From the NCBI GenBank assembly GCA_022575985.1, contig JAKSXM010000132.1, positions 3,348,001 to 3,412,000 on the forward strand: a stretch of 64,000 nt of DNA, read 5' to 3'. The stretch is from Anagrus nilaparvatae (taxonomy: Eukaryota > Arthropoda > Insecta > Hymenoptera > Mymaridae). Each line of letters begins with the position of its first letter. Position 1 is the first letter of the stretch. The notes under the pieces were generated by a model. The model searched no databases and was not told the origin of the DNA. It was given only the letters and a program-made list of their open reading frames with translations. Positions 23,018 through 32,811 of the stretch are shown one piece after another. Both the position numbers and the translations under genes were made by a program.

Positions 23018-23902
23018 TAATAATAAAAAAGCAATAAAAGTAAAAATTTGAGAGTAGGTACATATTTTATTATATTTCATAGCTCAAATAACTCATTTAT
23101 TAAAACCATATCATATATCTTTTTAGTTTTATTTCATAAACCCCCACATATCGATTAAATTTTTTTTCAGAAATAAATTCTGGATTGTACGTCCACTATA
23201 AAAAAAAAAAAATCTGTTGAATAATGGAATGCAGCTGACAATCGTGTGTCGATAACAATTTATATCGATAAAATTGCATATTCTTTTATATATCAAGTAT
23301 TTCATTCAATATACTAACATCGTGTTAAACACTTTTTTTTAAATTGAGAGAGGATTGACAGCGGATCAATTGTAGTTTAACAATTCATTTTTTTTTTTAT
23401 TTCTATTGTTATTTAATTAAATAATAATCTTAATTAAGAATTATTCAATATATTTTTCTTTTCTTTAATTCTAAGAAAAAATAACTCAAGTATTAAATCC
23501 CTTTTGTTAAGAGAATAAAATTTTTTTCTTAATCAATAATAAATAATAATTATTTTCTTATCACAACGAGATCATCAAGTCAACTGTAACTTTAGGACGT
23601 TACTGATTACGTATAAAATCAAATTAAAAAAAAAAAAACTTATTTTTTCTCTCTCGACGTTAAAAAAAAAAAGTTGAGCTGCTGTGTAATAATAAGTTTT
23701 TTTTTCTCTCTGAAAAAAAGTCATATCTAAGAAAACTTGTTATTCACTTGTTAAGAAAAATATAAGCCAATCTATTTTTTTTTGTAATGTAATTTTAACG
23801 CTTGACTTAATAATTATCTCTTGATAATTGGCTAAAACTTGATTAATTAGTTGTCAAGTACTTATTAAATACTCTGTCTCGTTTTATTTATCAGTTTACT
23901 AC
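23018..23902. other. gene-free stretch upstream of the Kazal gene
   Basis: AT-rich with homopolymers; no exon or repeat that I can support. It probably contains upstream control sequence of the Kazal inhibitor gene, but no specific site is recognisable. Confidence 0.35.
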
Positions 23903-23910
23903 TATAAATA
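23903..23910 (+). promoter_or_regulatory. TATA box of the Kazal inhibitor gene
   Basis: TATAAATA lies 77 bp before the ATG at 23987, leaving room for a 5' leader of about 50 bp. Confidence 0.5.
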
Positions 23911-23986
23911 GAAGTAAAATTTTCTTAAACAATTATTTAATTACATTTTGAGTGTGTTTTTGTTCTACTTTATTGTTTTTCTTATC

Positions 23987-24373
23987 ATGAAATGTAAGTT
24001 AATGAGTAATTAAATATTTAGTAACTAATTTTAATTTTGTTTTTTTAGTGATTTTACTTTTTTTATTATGCTTGGTGGGCATTGCAGTTGGTCATAAGGG
24101 ATGTCCGTGCCCGAAAATTTGGTTTCCTGTTTGTGGTAATAATAATAAGCTGTACGCTAATAAATGTGAATTTAGGTGTGCTCAAAAATTGGGATTAGGT
24201 TTGTTGGTCTTTTTTTACCCGGGGAAACAAATTTCAAATTGTTAGTTCAGAAATGATCACGTGCGAAATTTGTTTTCCCGGGTAATTTAACTTTAGGCAA
24301 TAAAAAGATATTAATTTAAATTTAACTATTTACAGTAAGCTTTTACGTCGATGGACCCTGCACGAAACATTAA
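23987..24373 (+). CDS. secreted Kazal-type serine protease inhibitor, single domain (3 exons)
   Basis: Proposed exons are 23987-23993, 24049-24198 and 24336-24373. Introns are GT-AG, phases match and the total is 195 nt, giving 64 residues. The first exon carries only ATG AAA and one base. Residues 1-17 form a signal peptide (MKLILLFLLCLVGIAVG). The rest is one Kazal domain with cysteine spacing C-x1-C-x7-C-x10-C-x3-C-x14-C, including PVCG and the Y-x-N-x-C motif (LYANKC). By Kazal convention P1 is the second residue after the second cysteine, here Lys, which predicts trypsin-like targets; this follows from the family and is untested. The very short first spacer (x1) is typical of many insect Kazal proteins. 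Likely roles are protection of secreted fluids or immune and venom-gland proteases. If intron 2 were retained, the frame would instead end at 24245 with a different tail that also finishes in Cys. Confidence 0.9.
24215..24285. repeat. strong hairpin inside intron 2 of the Kazal gene
   Basis: TTACCCGGGGAAACAAATTT (from 24215) pairs with its near-exact complement ending at 24285; the stem is 21 bp with a single mismatch and the loop is 29 nt. It lies entirely within the 137-bp intron 24199-24335. It could be a tiny MITE, a precursor-miRNA-like hairpin or an element affecting splicing. Confidence 0.8.
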
Positions 24374-24395
24374 ATACCAATGTAATTCATTAAAG

Positions 24396-24401
24396 AATAA
24401 A
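24396..24401 (+). terminator. polyadenylation signal of the Kazal gene
   Basis: AATAAA 23 bp after the stop codon, followed closely by further AATAAA-like sequence. Confidence 0.5.
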
Positions 24402-24992
24402 TAAATTAAAAAAAAATATTTGAATTTTATTTGCAATAAAAAATTGTTTTATATCTGCACGAAATATGATTCCACGCGAATAATTTGAAAACCGAGTGTA
24501 TTTGGAGAGAAAATTACAAGGCTGGAAAATTCGATGAATTTATTGATAGCAGAGAGAAAGAGAGAAAGATTGACTTTTGTGTATTGAATCTCATTTTCTA
24601 TATATTGGATTTTGTGATTTGATTCGTCTAGTAGTAAATTTTCTATATATATGTTGAAACTAATCAATGAGCTTTTACAAGCTAAAGCTTACGAAAGGAT
24701 TATTTTGTAATCGTATTTCGGAATTATATATATTTTCATGCTTTTATATTATTATTATTATTATTATTATATAAACGAGAGATTTGTGTACTTATAAAGA
24801 GAAAAAAATTTTTTTTTTTTTTAATTATTAAAGAGAATTATTATGCCTAAATGATATTGTTTACATAATTTTTGCTTTTCATTGAATTTGATAAAATATA
24901 CACAGCGTACTTGACATATTAAATAATTATTTTTCTAGTTTTGTATAGATTAAATTTTATTGTTATTATTAAAATTTAATTTATATAATAAT
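24402..24992. other. gene-free stretch with ATT microsatellite
   Basis: Contains an ATT microsatellite at 24748-24770. The 72-residue minus-strand frame at 24449-24667 has no recognisable feature and I do not annotate it. Confidence 0.4.
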
Positions 24993-25641
24993 ATATATGG
25001 ACGATTCTTTTTCAAGCTAGTCACCTCTCTCTCTCTCTGTTTAAAAATGGAGGTAAATTAAAAGAATTTTGGTTTTTTCAAATTGTTGGCAAAATGACAG
25101 GGGATTTTATCAGTTTCGGATTCAGCAATGAAAGGGGTGATTTTAAAAAAATTTTTGACCCGTTTTTTTAAGAGAATTAATACCCAAAAATTTCTAAATC
25201 CGAAACTTCTTGATGAAGTCCTCTGCCATTCGGAAAACATGTTTTTAAACAACGATTTTGCACTCTAACTTTTTTATTTTGCAACTGTAGTTCCAGAGAT
25301 ATCATCAGTCATAGTAGCCGTTTTTTACCCATTTTTAAAAACTGCATAGCTCCCACCAATTTTTTAAGTAACCAACGGATTACCACGTGGATGGTCGTGT
25401 TTTCTTCATTTTAATAAACAACAACTTTTTATTCTACTTTTATTTCGATTTTTCTTATTTTTAACTATTGACCTGCCACCAATTAGCGCCCAAATGGGCG
25501 CTAATGATTTACAGATTTGAAAAGACCAATAAGAATAAAAAACTAGACCTATTTTCCGACAAGAAAACCAAAATTATTTAAACTTTTCTCCATTTTTGGA
25601 CAGAGGAAGGTGGCTGGGTTGAAAAAGAATCGCCCATATAT
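24993..25641. mobile_element. inverted-repeat element with ATATATGG(A/G)CGATTCTTTTTC termini (649 bp)
   Basis: The left end ATATATGGACGATTCTTTTT and the reverse complement of the right end match closely, and similarity continues inwards (AAAAATGGAG, AATTTTGGTTTT). The interior is non-coding and includes a compact perfect hairpin at 25482-25505 (ATTAGCGCCC...GGGCGCTAAT). A lone right-end relic lies at 1433-1478, so the family is repeated. It may be the non-autonomous form of a DNA transposon. Confidence 0.75.
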
Positions 25642-26063
25642 GCATACAATTAAATTTAATTAAATTTTCTATTGGTAGGTTATTTTTTTGATTCTTGTGT
25701 AATTTTAATGAAACTGTTGTTTATAATATTAATTTATTAAATTGAAATTTTCATTTAATATATTAAATTATATTAAATTTTTTAATATTTTATTATTGGT
25801 TATAGGATTAAATTTTTAATTTTTAATATTTAAATTTATTTTGTTTTTATTTGATTTTGAGGTTTTTCTTTGATTTTGTTGGTTAAAGTCTTTTGAAAAT
25901 TTTTGGTAAATTTAGGTTATCAAACTTCATTACTATTGAAATAAGATCCACTAACATAAGAGATGTAGAACTCTTATTAGTTGTTTTTTTTTATCAAATA
26001 GTTTTAGAGATTTTTAAGAGATTTTATTAGCACATACTTTAGTTAAGGAGCCAGTAATGTTAA

Positions 26064-26554
26064 ATGCATCAAAAAATTTTAGATTAAGAAATATGGATCC
26101 AACCCAGTAATTCTTATGTATTTTTGGTTGCTAAATACGTTTTTAAAGGTTTCATTCATTTTCCAATTGCCAGTTTTGTATAATTAACGATATATTGTGC
26201 AAAAGAGGCAAATATTTTGCAAACTTAAAAAATTTTGCTTTTTAAGCTAATTTTTGGTACACCTGTATGATTTTTGGGATCGCTGTCACAATTCAATCAC
26301 AATTCTGAAATCAGTTTTTAAAAATTCAAAATGGTCGATCCGAATCTGAAAATCCATTATTTAGGTTCTTTTCAAGCATTTTAACTATAGTTTTCGGGAT
26401 GTCTGATCACGGTTCTGAAATAATATATCGTTAATTACGTAAAACTAGCCAACAGAAAATGAATGAAAGCTTCAAAATCGTTTTTAGTGACCAAAAATTC
26501 GTAAGAATAACTGGTATGGATCCATATTACTCAATTTAAAATTTTTGAATGCAT
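26064..26554. mobile_element. foldback element with ATGCAT ends (491 bp)
   Basis: The arms match over about 140 bp: ATGCAT, AATATGGATCCA, AGTAATTCTTA, TTTCATTCATTTTC and AATTAACGATATATT on the left return complemented on the right. The interior carries two degenerate tandem units of about 120 bp, each with a GGGAT...CTG...TCACAATT/CACGGTT...CTGAAAT pattern (near 26278 and 26396). No coding potential. Confidence 0.8.
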
Positions 26555-29500
26555 ATTCAAATTGAATGGTGATTTGTATAAATAAGGATTTCCTGCAAAC
26601 AAAAATTTTGTAAAATGAATTTAGCACAAACAAATAAAAGTCTTCATAATTTATAAACAAGATCCAGTTTTTCTGCTTCAGTGTTTAAAAAAGACTTGTC
26701 GAAAAACTGCAGATAGACCCCTGTTAGCACCTTGCGTACAAGAATATTTTTTACTCTACAGAATAGCATTAAGCTCCATGAATATAAAATATTGCAAAAT
26801 AATTAAATAATTAATTATAAAAAGATGCTTGTATAAAAAAGAGATGAATCAGAAAAAAGCATTAAAATGTAAAAGTTTTTCCTTTTTCGCTCATAAAAAA
26901 GTATCACACATCCTTTTTCGTTTATGATGCTCTAAGGCGTCATCTCATAACGTATCCATAAATAAAGAAAATTGCCTACTCAATATAAAGATAAAAAAGT
27001 AAGAAAAAGGTTCTATAATAGAGAAAAGTCTTGGAATGAAGAAAGATAAGGTTGTAATAACAACAACAGCAACAGTTATAAATATAGCTTTAGAAAATGA
27101 TAGCAAGGGAGCTTTTTCCATATAATATACAAACATTGGCCAACCAGTAGTAAAAGCTCATAAAGCATTATATATATAGAGAACGTAAACGTAAAAAAGT
27201 AAGAGAGAAGAAAATTTAGCCTCTCTCAGGTAAGTTACTTTATTTACTTTGTTGTGTATACGATCTGAAATATGCGAGAGAATGTTAAATTTATGTTTAG
27301 CCACACCTGGTTTGTGCTTACATACGAAATAGTCTCATAAATTTCTATATATAGAGAGAGAGAAGGAAAAAGTTTATACTAGAACGCGTAAAAGTTAAAT
27401 CTCAGCTTCAATGTTTTATATTTATTTATAATATCTCGGAGTTTGTCAAAATTGAAAAAAATGACAGTTTTGTTGTAAAAAGTTAAAAGTAGAAAGTTAT
27501 TAGATAACCTTTGAAGTAAATAATTATAGAGGAAGTATAAGCAACAAAAGAAATCCTTTGTCAGTTTTAAAAAGAGTTTTAACTCTCATCTAAGTTATTT
27601 ACTGTCTCCTAGTTGTATATAAACTTTTCTCTCTTCAAAATTGGATAGAATTTATATGTGTTTAGAAAAGAGGAAACATGAAACGGAAGCATATAAGACT
27701 TAAGACAAATGTGAGTTTCATACGATTTCCTCTTTGCTATGTCACCCTGATGATGCACAACAAATTTAAACTCAACGACATCCCAAAAGAACATGCTTTG
27801 TTTTCAGACAGATGGATTTAATTGCTAATATCCGTTCTTTTAAACTTTACTCATTTCTCCTTTATTTTTAACCCACTCTCCTTTCGAATTCATTAATTAG
27901 TGGTTAATCGTTGTTGTTCTATGCTAAAAGTTCCCCAACCTTGGACAATGCTAAAGAATTTATCAATTTAATTAACGTATTCGAGAATTTATTCTCGGTA
28001 TTTCGTTGATTCGTGGTTTAATTCAATGGTTAAATAAAGTTATCTTTTTGATTGTACTGAAATACTGCGATTTTAACGAATATTGCTTTGCTTGTTTTAG
28101 GCTAAATTGATTTTAATATGTTTGGACAAGATAAAGTCGAGTTAAAAAGAGAAAATTAATAAGAATTCAATCGTTGAAATAAAAGTTGAAACATTGAGTC
28201 CCATTTGACACCCCAAGCCTTCTGCGATACACCTCCCTATAAACATGATCAATTTAGCTCATCGATCAAACAACTTTTTTACTTAGATAGTTAATAAAAT
28301 GATGCTAGATTGAAGTTTTATTTGAAGATATATGGCGTATAGAAAGTCAGGTATACATACGTGGTTACAAAAAATTTTTAATTATTAATATTATAAAATT
28401 AACTAATTTTCCTTCTTAACCACCCTAATATATGCTGTAAAAAACTAAAATTTTAAAATCTTAATTTTTTTAAAATTATTCAAAAAATTTAAATAACATA
28501 ATTTTCAGCGAATAGTTCTAATTTAAATGTTGAGTTTGCTATTACAAATGCTTGAAATGCAGTTTGAAATCAGCTATAATTTTTCAATTTACTTTTATAA
28601 AACACTCCTCTTGACATAAAAGTATAAAAAAGAGATTTTCTTCTATCTTGAAATATTAAACTAAGATTTCTTCCATTTGACGACATAAAAGTATTTTCCT
28701 GCGTATGACATTTTAACTATTGTCTAAATTCAAAAAAAAATTTTATATTTACTTTTTCAAGGTCAATTTTAGAATTAATTAAGAATCGAAATATTCTTTA
28801 CCAAACTGATCTACATGTGGTTGATGAAAATTAATTGTATAAAATTTTCTAAATGGTTGAGTTTACCGGAAATTAGAAAATCTTCAATTTAAGGCTATTT
28901 GCCTCAGGGAGCGGAATCAAATATACGTCAATGATTGAGCTTGTAAATATGAACAATTGACGCATACCAGCAAGCGACGTTCGTGTACAGAAAATGATAA
29001 ATTTAATCTGTTGCATTTACTGTAGCAAAATCTATTACAGTTTGTATCGTAAAGTCCTTTTTAATTTAGACGAATATAAAGAATTTTCTATAAATAAGAC
29101 AAACATGACGATGATTTAAAAAATCCTGATATTTTTACTGCATTTAATAAAAAGTCACTATTTTTTCATTCGTCTTATCAATTGATTCTGACAATCGTAA
29201 CACCAAGGATTTTTAATACAAAGAAAATCAGTTTTTCGAATAAAGGCTTACAAAAATACCTTCGGCTAAAAGTTCACTTTTATTAAACGTGATTCTGCTC
29301 GCGTTAAACAGCTTATACTTTCTGTTTACAATCGTAGGTTTCTTAGTACCTAACCTCTCGATAAATTTTTCCTTTTATCTTAAACAATAAAAAGTTTTAT
29401 TATTAAATACTGTTTGAATTAATATTAAATTTTTCTTTAAAGAAAAACTAACGTAAAAAGAATAAAAAGAGAGAGAGAGGGAGAAAAAAAATAAATCTTC

Positions 29501-30482
29501 TCTCACAGCAAGTGTTTTATTATCAAGTATGTGTTCGCATAGAGAAAAGAAAAATCCAAAAATTTATATTTGTTATAGCGTATACATTTCCTCTTATGAA
29601 CCTTTTATAAAGATAACAGCTGGAAAAATGAAAAAAAAAGACTCGGTAGGATCTGACAGTCCTATAAAGAACAAAGAAATGAATACAGGAACATAACCAT
29701 ATAAGAGCGATAGGTACTAGAGAAAAAAAGTATTCTTTCAAAAGATGTTTTTCCTACATTTTATATAGAAAAAAGCTAAACATGTGATTCCTTGTGTTTA
29801 CTTTATCGATTTGATGCCAAACCCATACAACACCTTTTTTTCTTCAAATTTTTCACTTTATTTTTTTTTAATTTTAATAGAAATTTTATTTTTTGACATA
29901 CTTTTTATTGAAATTAATGAATGCCGACCTTAAAAATAAAGTAAATTTATTTTGTTATTTAATTTTGTAAAATTAATGAAACTACAAAAAAAAGGAAAAA
30001 AGAAATAAAGACTAAAACTTTTTAATTAATTAGTAAATATAACTGTAAAAAGTAACAAAAGAAGTTTATACAGAGTATAAAAACAATTTCCTAGAAATAA
30101 AAAAAAAAGAAGGGGATCATTTGTTTAGGTCAACACAACGCAAGATAAGTCAAAGCTGCATTACGTAAATTTCCGTAATAGAAAATAAGCTTAAAAAATA
30201 ATAAAAAAAAAAAAAAATGCGATAGAGTTGACTACAATTGAGAGTGACAGGAGAGAAAATATATATAAAGGAATTCAACGGAGAAAGCCCCAACAACACA
30301 GTGATCTTTATATATAATGTACGGTGTACAGAAGAGAAGCGAGAAAATCACGCGACACAATAGCGAGCAAGCTTTTTGGAACGCCCTATAATATACACGT
30401 AGGCCAAAGTTCTATGTGTTAGAGAGAGAAGGGAAGTATAAAAATTAACGAGAATTCAAGCTCGGCCGGAGCTATTGAAAAA
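26555..30482. other. 3.9 kb without a supported gene
   Basis: Only short AT-rich open frames. At 27229/27230 the plus strand reads CTCTCTCAG|GTAAGT, but the upstream tract is mostly purine, so I do not call a splice site. A lone ACTGTAAAAAGTAAC at 30042-30056 matches the termini of the CACTGTAAAAAG MITE family. Confidence 0.4.
30042..30056 (+). repeat. solo terminus of the CACTGTAAAAAG MITE family
   Basis: ACTGTAAAAAGTAAC is identical to the first 15 bp of the copy at 2053, with no partner end nearby; a relic or chance match. Confidence 0.4.
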
Positions 30483-30550
30483 TTACTCGTCGTCCTCACT
30501 GATGCGCGTCACAGTTGCGGATCTACCAATAAGATGAAACCTTCTTTTAA
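30483..30550 (-). CDS. possible small 3'-terminal coding exon, minus strand
   Basis: On the minus strand an AG at 30552-30551 is followed by a GC-richer open stretch that ends in TAA (30485-30483). Entered in phase 1 it reads KRRFHLIGRSATVTRISEDD then E and stop: a basic-to-acidic tail that looks like a real C-terminus. The base composition differs from the surrounding AT-rich DNA. Against it, the pyrimidine tract is weak and 22 codons is not statistically compelling. If real, it could be a terminal exon of the large minus-strand gene suggested by the ratchet-like sites. I do not recognise the protein. Confidence 0.25.
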
Positions 30551-30900
30551 CTGTAAATTTACACTTCTGTTACATTATTTATTTCATTTAATTAATTTAC
30601 GCTTTTTTTCTTTACTTTTTTTTTTTTATCTTAATTAATAACAATTTAACATTTTTTTCTTTCTGTTTTTTATCAACGATAGTATTTTATTTAATTGAAA
30701 TACATTTATATGAATTTAATTTATAAATGCTATTCAATTCTGTAAAGTTTAACAAATTAGCTGGCTTTATTAGAATATCAAAAACAAAGCTTGCGAAACT
30801 TCAATAACAGGTAAACAACAAGGAAAAACTGTTCCGAAACTAATCAAATTTCTATAGTTAAGATACATTTGTTAGAGAATAATAAATAAAATTATTTATT

Positions 30901-31374
30901 TTGTTAAATATTTCGACCTTTTCAGACAATTATTAATCAATATATTCTTAAATACTCGTCTTGATATGTGGTGTTGTATTTATACTCTAAATACCAGAGA
31001 TCATACTGATGATGCCTCACACCTTTCAGCCTATAGGCAAAATAACCTTGGCATTTTCCGATAATTTATTCGGAGTTTCCCAATACAAAAAAATTTTAAA
31101 CAAACATCTTAATGAATTTTTTAAATTTAATTCTACGCTGTCTGATATGTTTAGAGTGTAAATATTACACCACATATCAATCCATCCTAAGAAGAAAGTC
31201 CGAATTCAGCGCAAGAATCGACCGTATCATTCCTATGTATAAAGCATTCGATGTGTACTGATCTCTGATTGCCCCATGAAATAGGGCTGTCTTTTTTGAG
31301 CGGATCGATATCAGGTCGAGTATTTAAGAATTTTTTCATTATTAATTGTCTTGAAAGGTCGTATTATTTAATAA
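30901..31374. mobile_element. foldback element with nested inverted repeat (474 bp)
   Basis: Outer arms 30901-30968 and 31301-31374 share CGACCTTT, GACAATTA, ATTCTTAAATACTCG and TGATAT in inverted order. Inside, a 28-bp sequence at 30961-30988 (starting TTGATATGTGGTGT) is matched by its complement at 31153-31180 with three differences. This suggests one palindromic element inserted into or rearranged within another. Confidence 0.7.
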
Positions 31375-31911
31375 TCGTAATTTCGTACCAGACATAAAAT
31401 ATATAAAAAAATTATTTAATTTACTTTCAGAACCTTTTATTTTTATAGGATCAACATATGTAAGATTATACAAAGAAATAAAATTTAAGTCGGAAAATTA
31501 CAAGATATTTAAGCCCTCGTCGTTTATATTATTATTCTTTTTTGAAGCATCAAAATGATTGGTGCAGTTACTTTCGCGTTATGGCAATTTATTTTTCATC
31601 GCTTACATTTAAATTAACTGCTTTTTAACTCGGCAAACACTCATTTTTATAAATAATCACGTGATAAAAATCTAAAACGTAGATGATAGGTTAAAATTTA
31701 TTAAAGTTTGTGAATATTACAAAAATATTTTTAAGGCAGCCAATCATAGTTCATTAATTTTTCAAATTCAGAAAATTCGAAATCCAAAGTTCATTGTTAA
31801 GAATTTAAAATGCCATTAAAAAATAACTAAATCGAAAGTCAGAAAGTGCTAAGTAGAATTTTTAAAATACCAGAATGAAATAGTATACTACGAGCCCGTA
31901 TCCAAAAAAGT

Positions 31912-31990
31912 AAAGAATGGCTCATATCGCACGTAAATTATCTTTCGAGGCGAAGCCGAGGTTGGTAAATTGCGATTTGGGCCATTCTTT
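31912..31990. repeat. 79-nt hairpin, AAAGAATG family copy 1
   Basis: AAAGAATGGCTCATATCGCA pairs with TGCGATTTGGGCCATTCTTT, and pairing continues towards a short loop. The flank TATCCAAAAAAGT resembles that of the hairpin at 57728-57792 on the opposite strand. The size and shape resemble a miRNA precursor, but two related copies suggest a tiny MITE. Confidence 0.7.
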
Positions 31991-32221
31991 ATTTATACTA
32001 TATATTCAATTAACCAAATATTTAAGAAATGACTAAGCCAAGAATTTGATTTTTCCGAATTTGAAATTTTTGGTTTCAATGCAAAACTATGAAATATTAA
32101 GCTTTAAGAATTTCAAGCTTATACGAATTTGGAAACGACTTAAAATAATAAAATTTTAAAACATTGGGTTTGAAAAAAATGTTTTTGTTTTTTGAAATTC
32201 TGAATTTGGGCCCAGATCGCC

Positions 32222-32811
32222 AGCAACGTTTCTGAAAAATAAATGGCCATTTTCCAATAAACCATACTCAGTATTACCTTGATCTTAAATTTGCATGGAT
32301 ACGTTTAAACAAAGACTACATACCCAATAGTGTCAATGAAAATATTTATTTTATACTTGGAAGTATTTGTATACATTATTTTATTCTAATCGTATTAACT
32401 TTATTAAATCTTCACTTATATTTATAGTATCACGAAATCATTTTGCTTTCGAGAAAAATTTTGAATTAAAATTTGTAACTTATTTATATTTATCTATATC
32501 TTTATTACTTGTAAAATATAATGCATAAAATTGGAGCTAAATTAAAGAATAGAAAAAATGAAATCTTATATTTTAGTATTCAGCAGATTTTGAGATTATC
32601 GAGGAGATTGTTATATTTACTTATATAGGTACATTCAAAAATGAAGGTCGTCATCAGGTTTGTTTATAATAATAAGTATCCTATATAGTATTCATTTCGA
32701 ACTTCATTTAACTTGACTATTATTGTAAATAAATAATCTTTTAATTATTAAACAAACGTTGAAAGTTCCAGATAACCAATGCTTCTGAACAATAAATAGC
32801 CACCATTTTCA
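32222..32811. repeat. pair of ~30-bp direct repeats flanking dispersed-family copy G
   Basis: The segment at 32222-32252 (CTGAAAAATAAATGGCCA) recurs in the same direction at 32777-32811 (CTGAACAATAAATAGCCA). They bracket about 520 bp that contains the long copy G, so may be termini or an old target duplication. Confidence 0.4.
32325..32774 (+). repeat. CATTTCACTTGCGAG dispersed family, long copy G
   Basis: About 450 bp that aligns along its whole length with 48175-48598 in the same orientation (TCAATGAAAATATTTAT at the start, ATTGGAGCTAAATTA in the middle, AAAG.TCCAGATAA at the end). The core reads CATTTTGCTTTCGAGAAAAA. No coding frame is conserved. Confidence 0.75.

Noticed and set aside
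21454..23063. Several arginine/serine-rich open frames on both strands
   Set aside because: They are identical on both strands because they lie in the arms of the 1.49 kb palindrome; they translate GC-rich terminal repeats, not a protein family.
27221..27236. Plus-strand CTCTCTCAG|GTAAGT as a third ratchet point
   Set aside because: Only eight pyrimidines precede the AG, upstream sequence is purine-rich, and it is on the opposite strand to the two strong sites.
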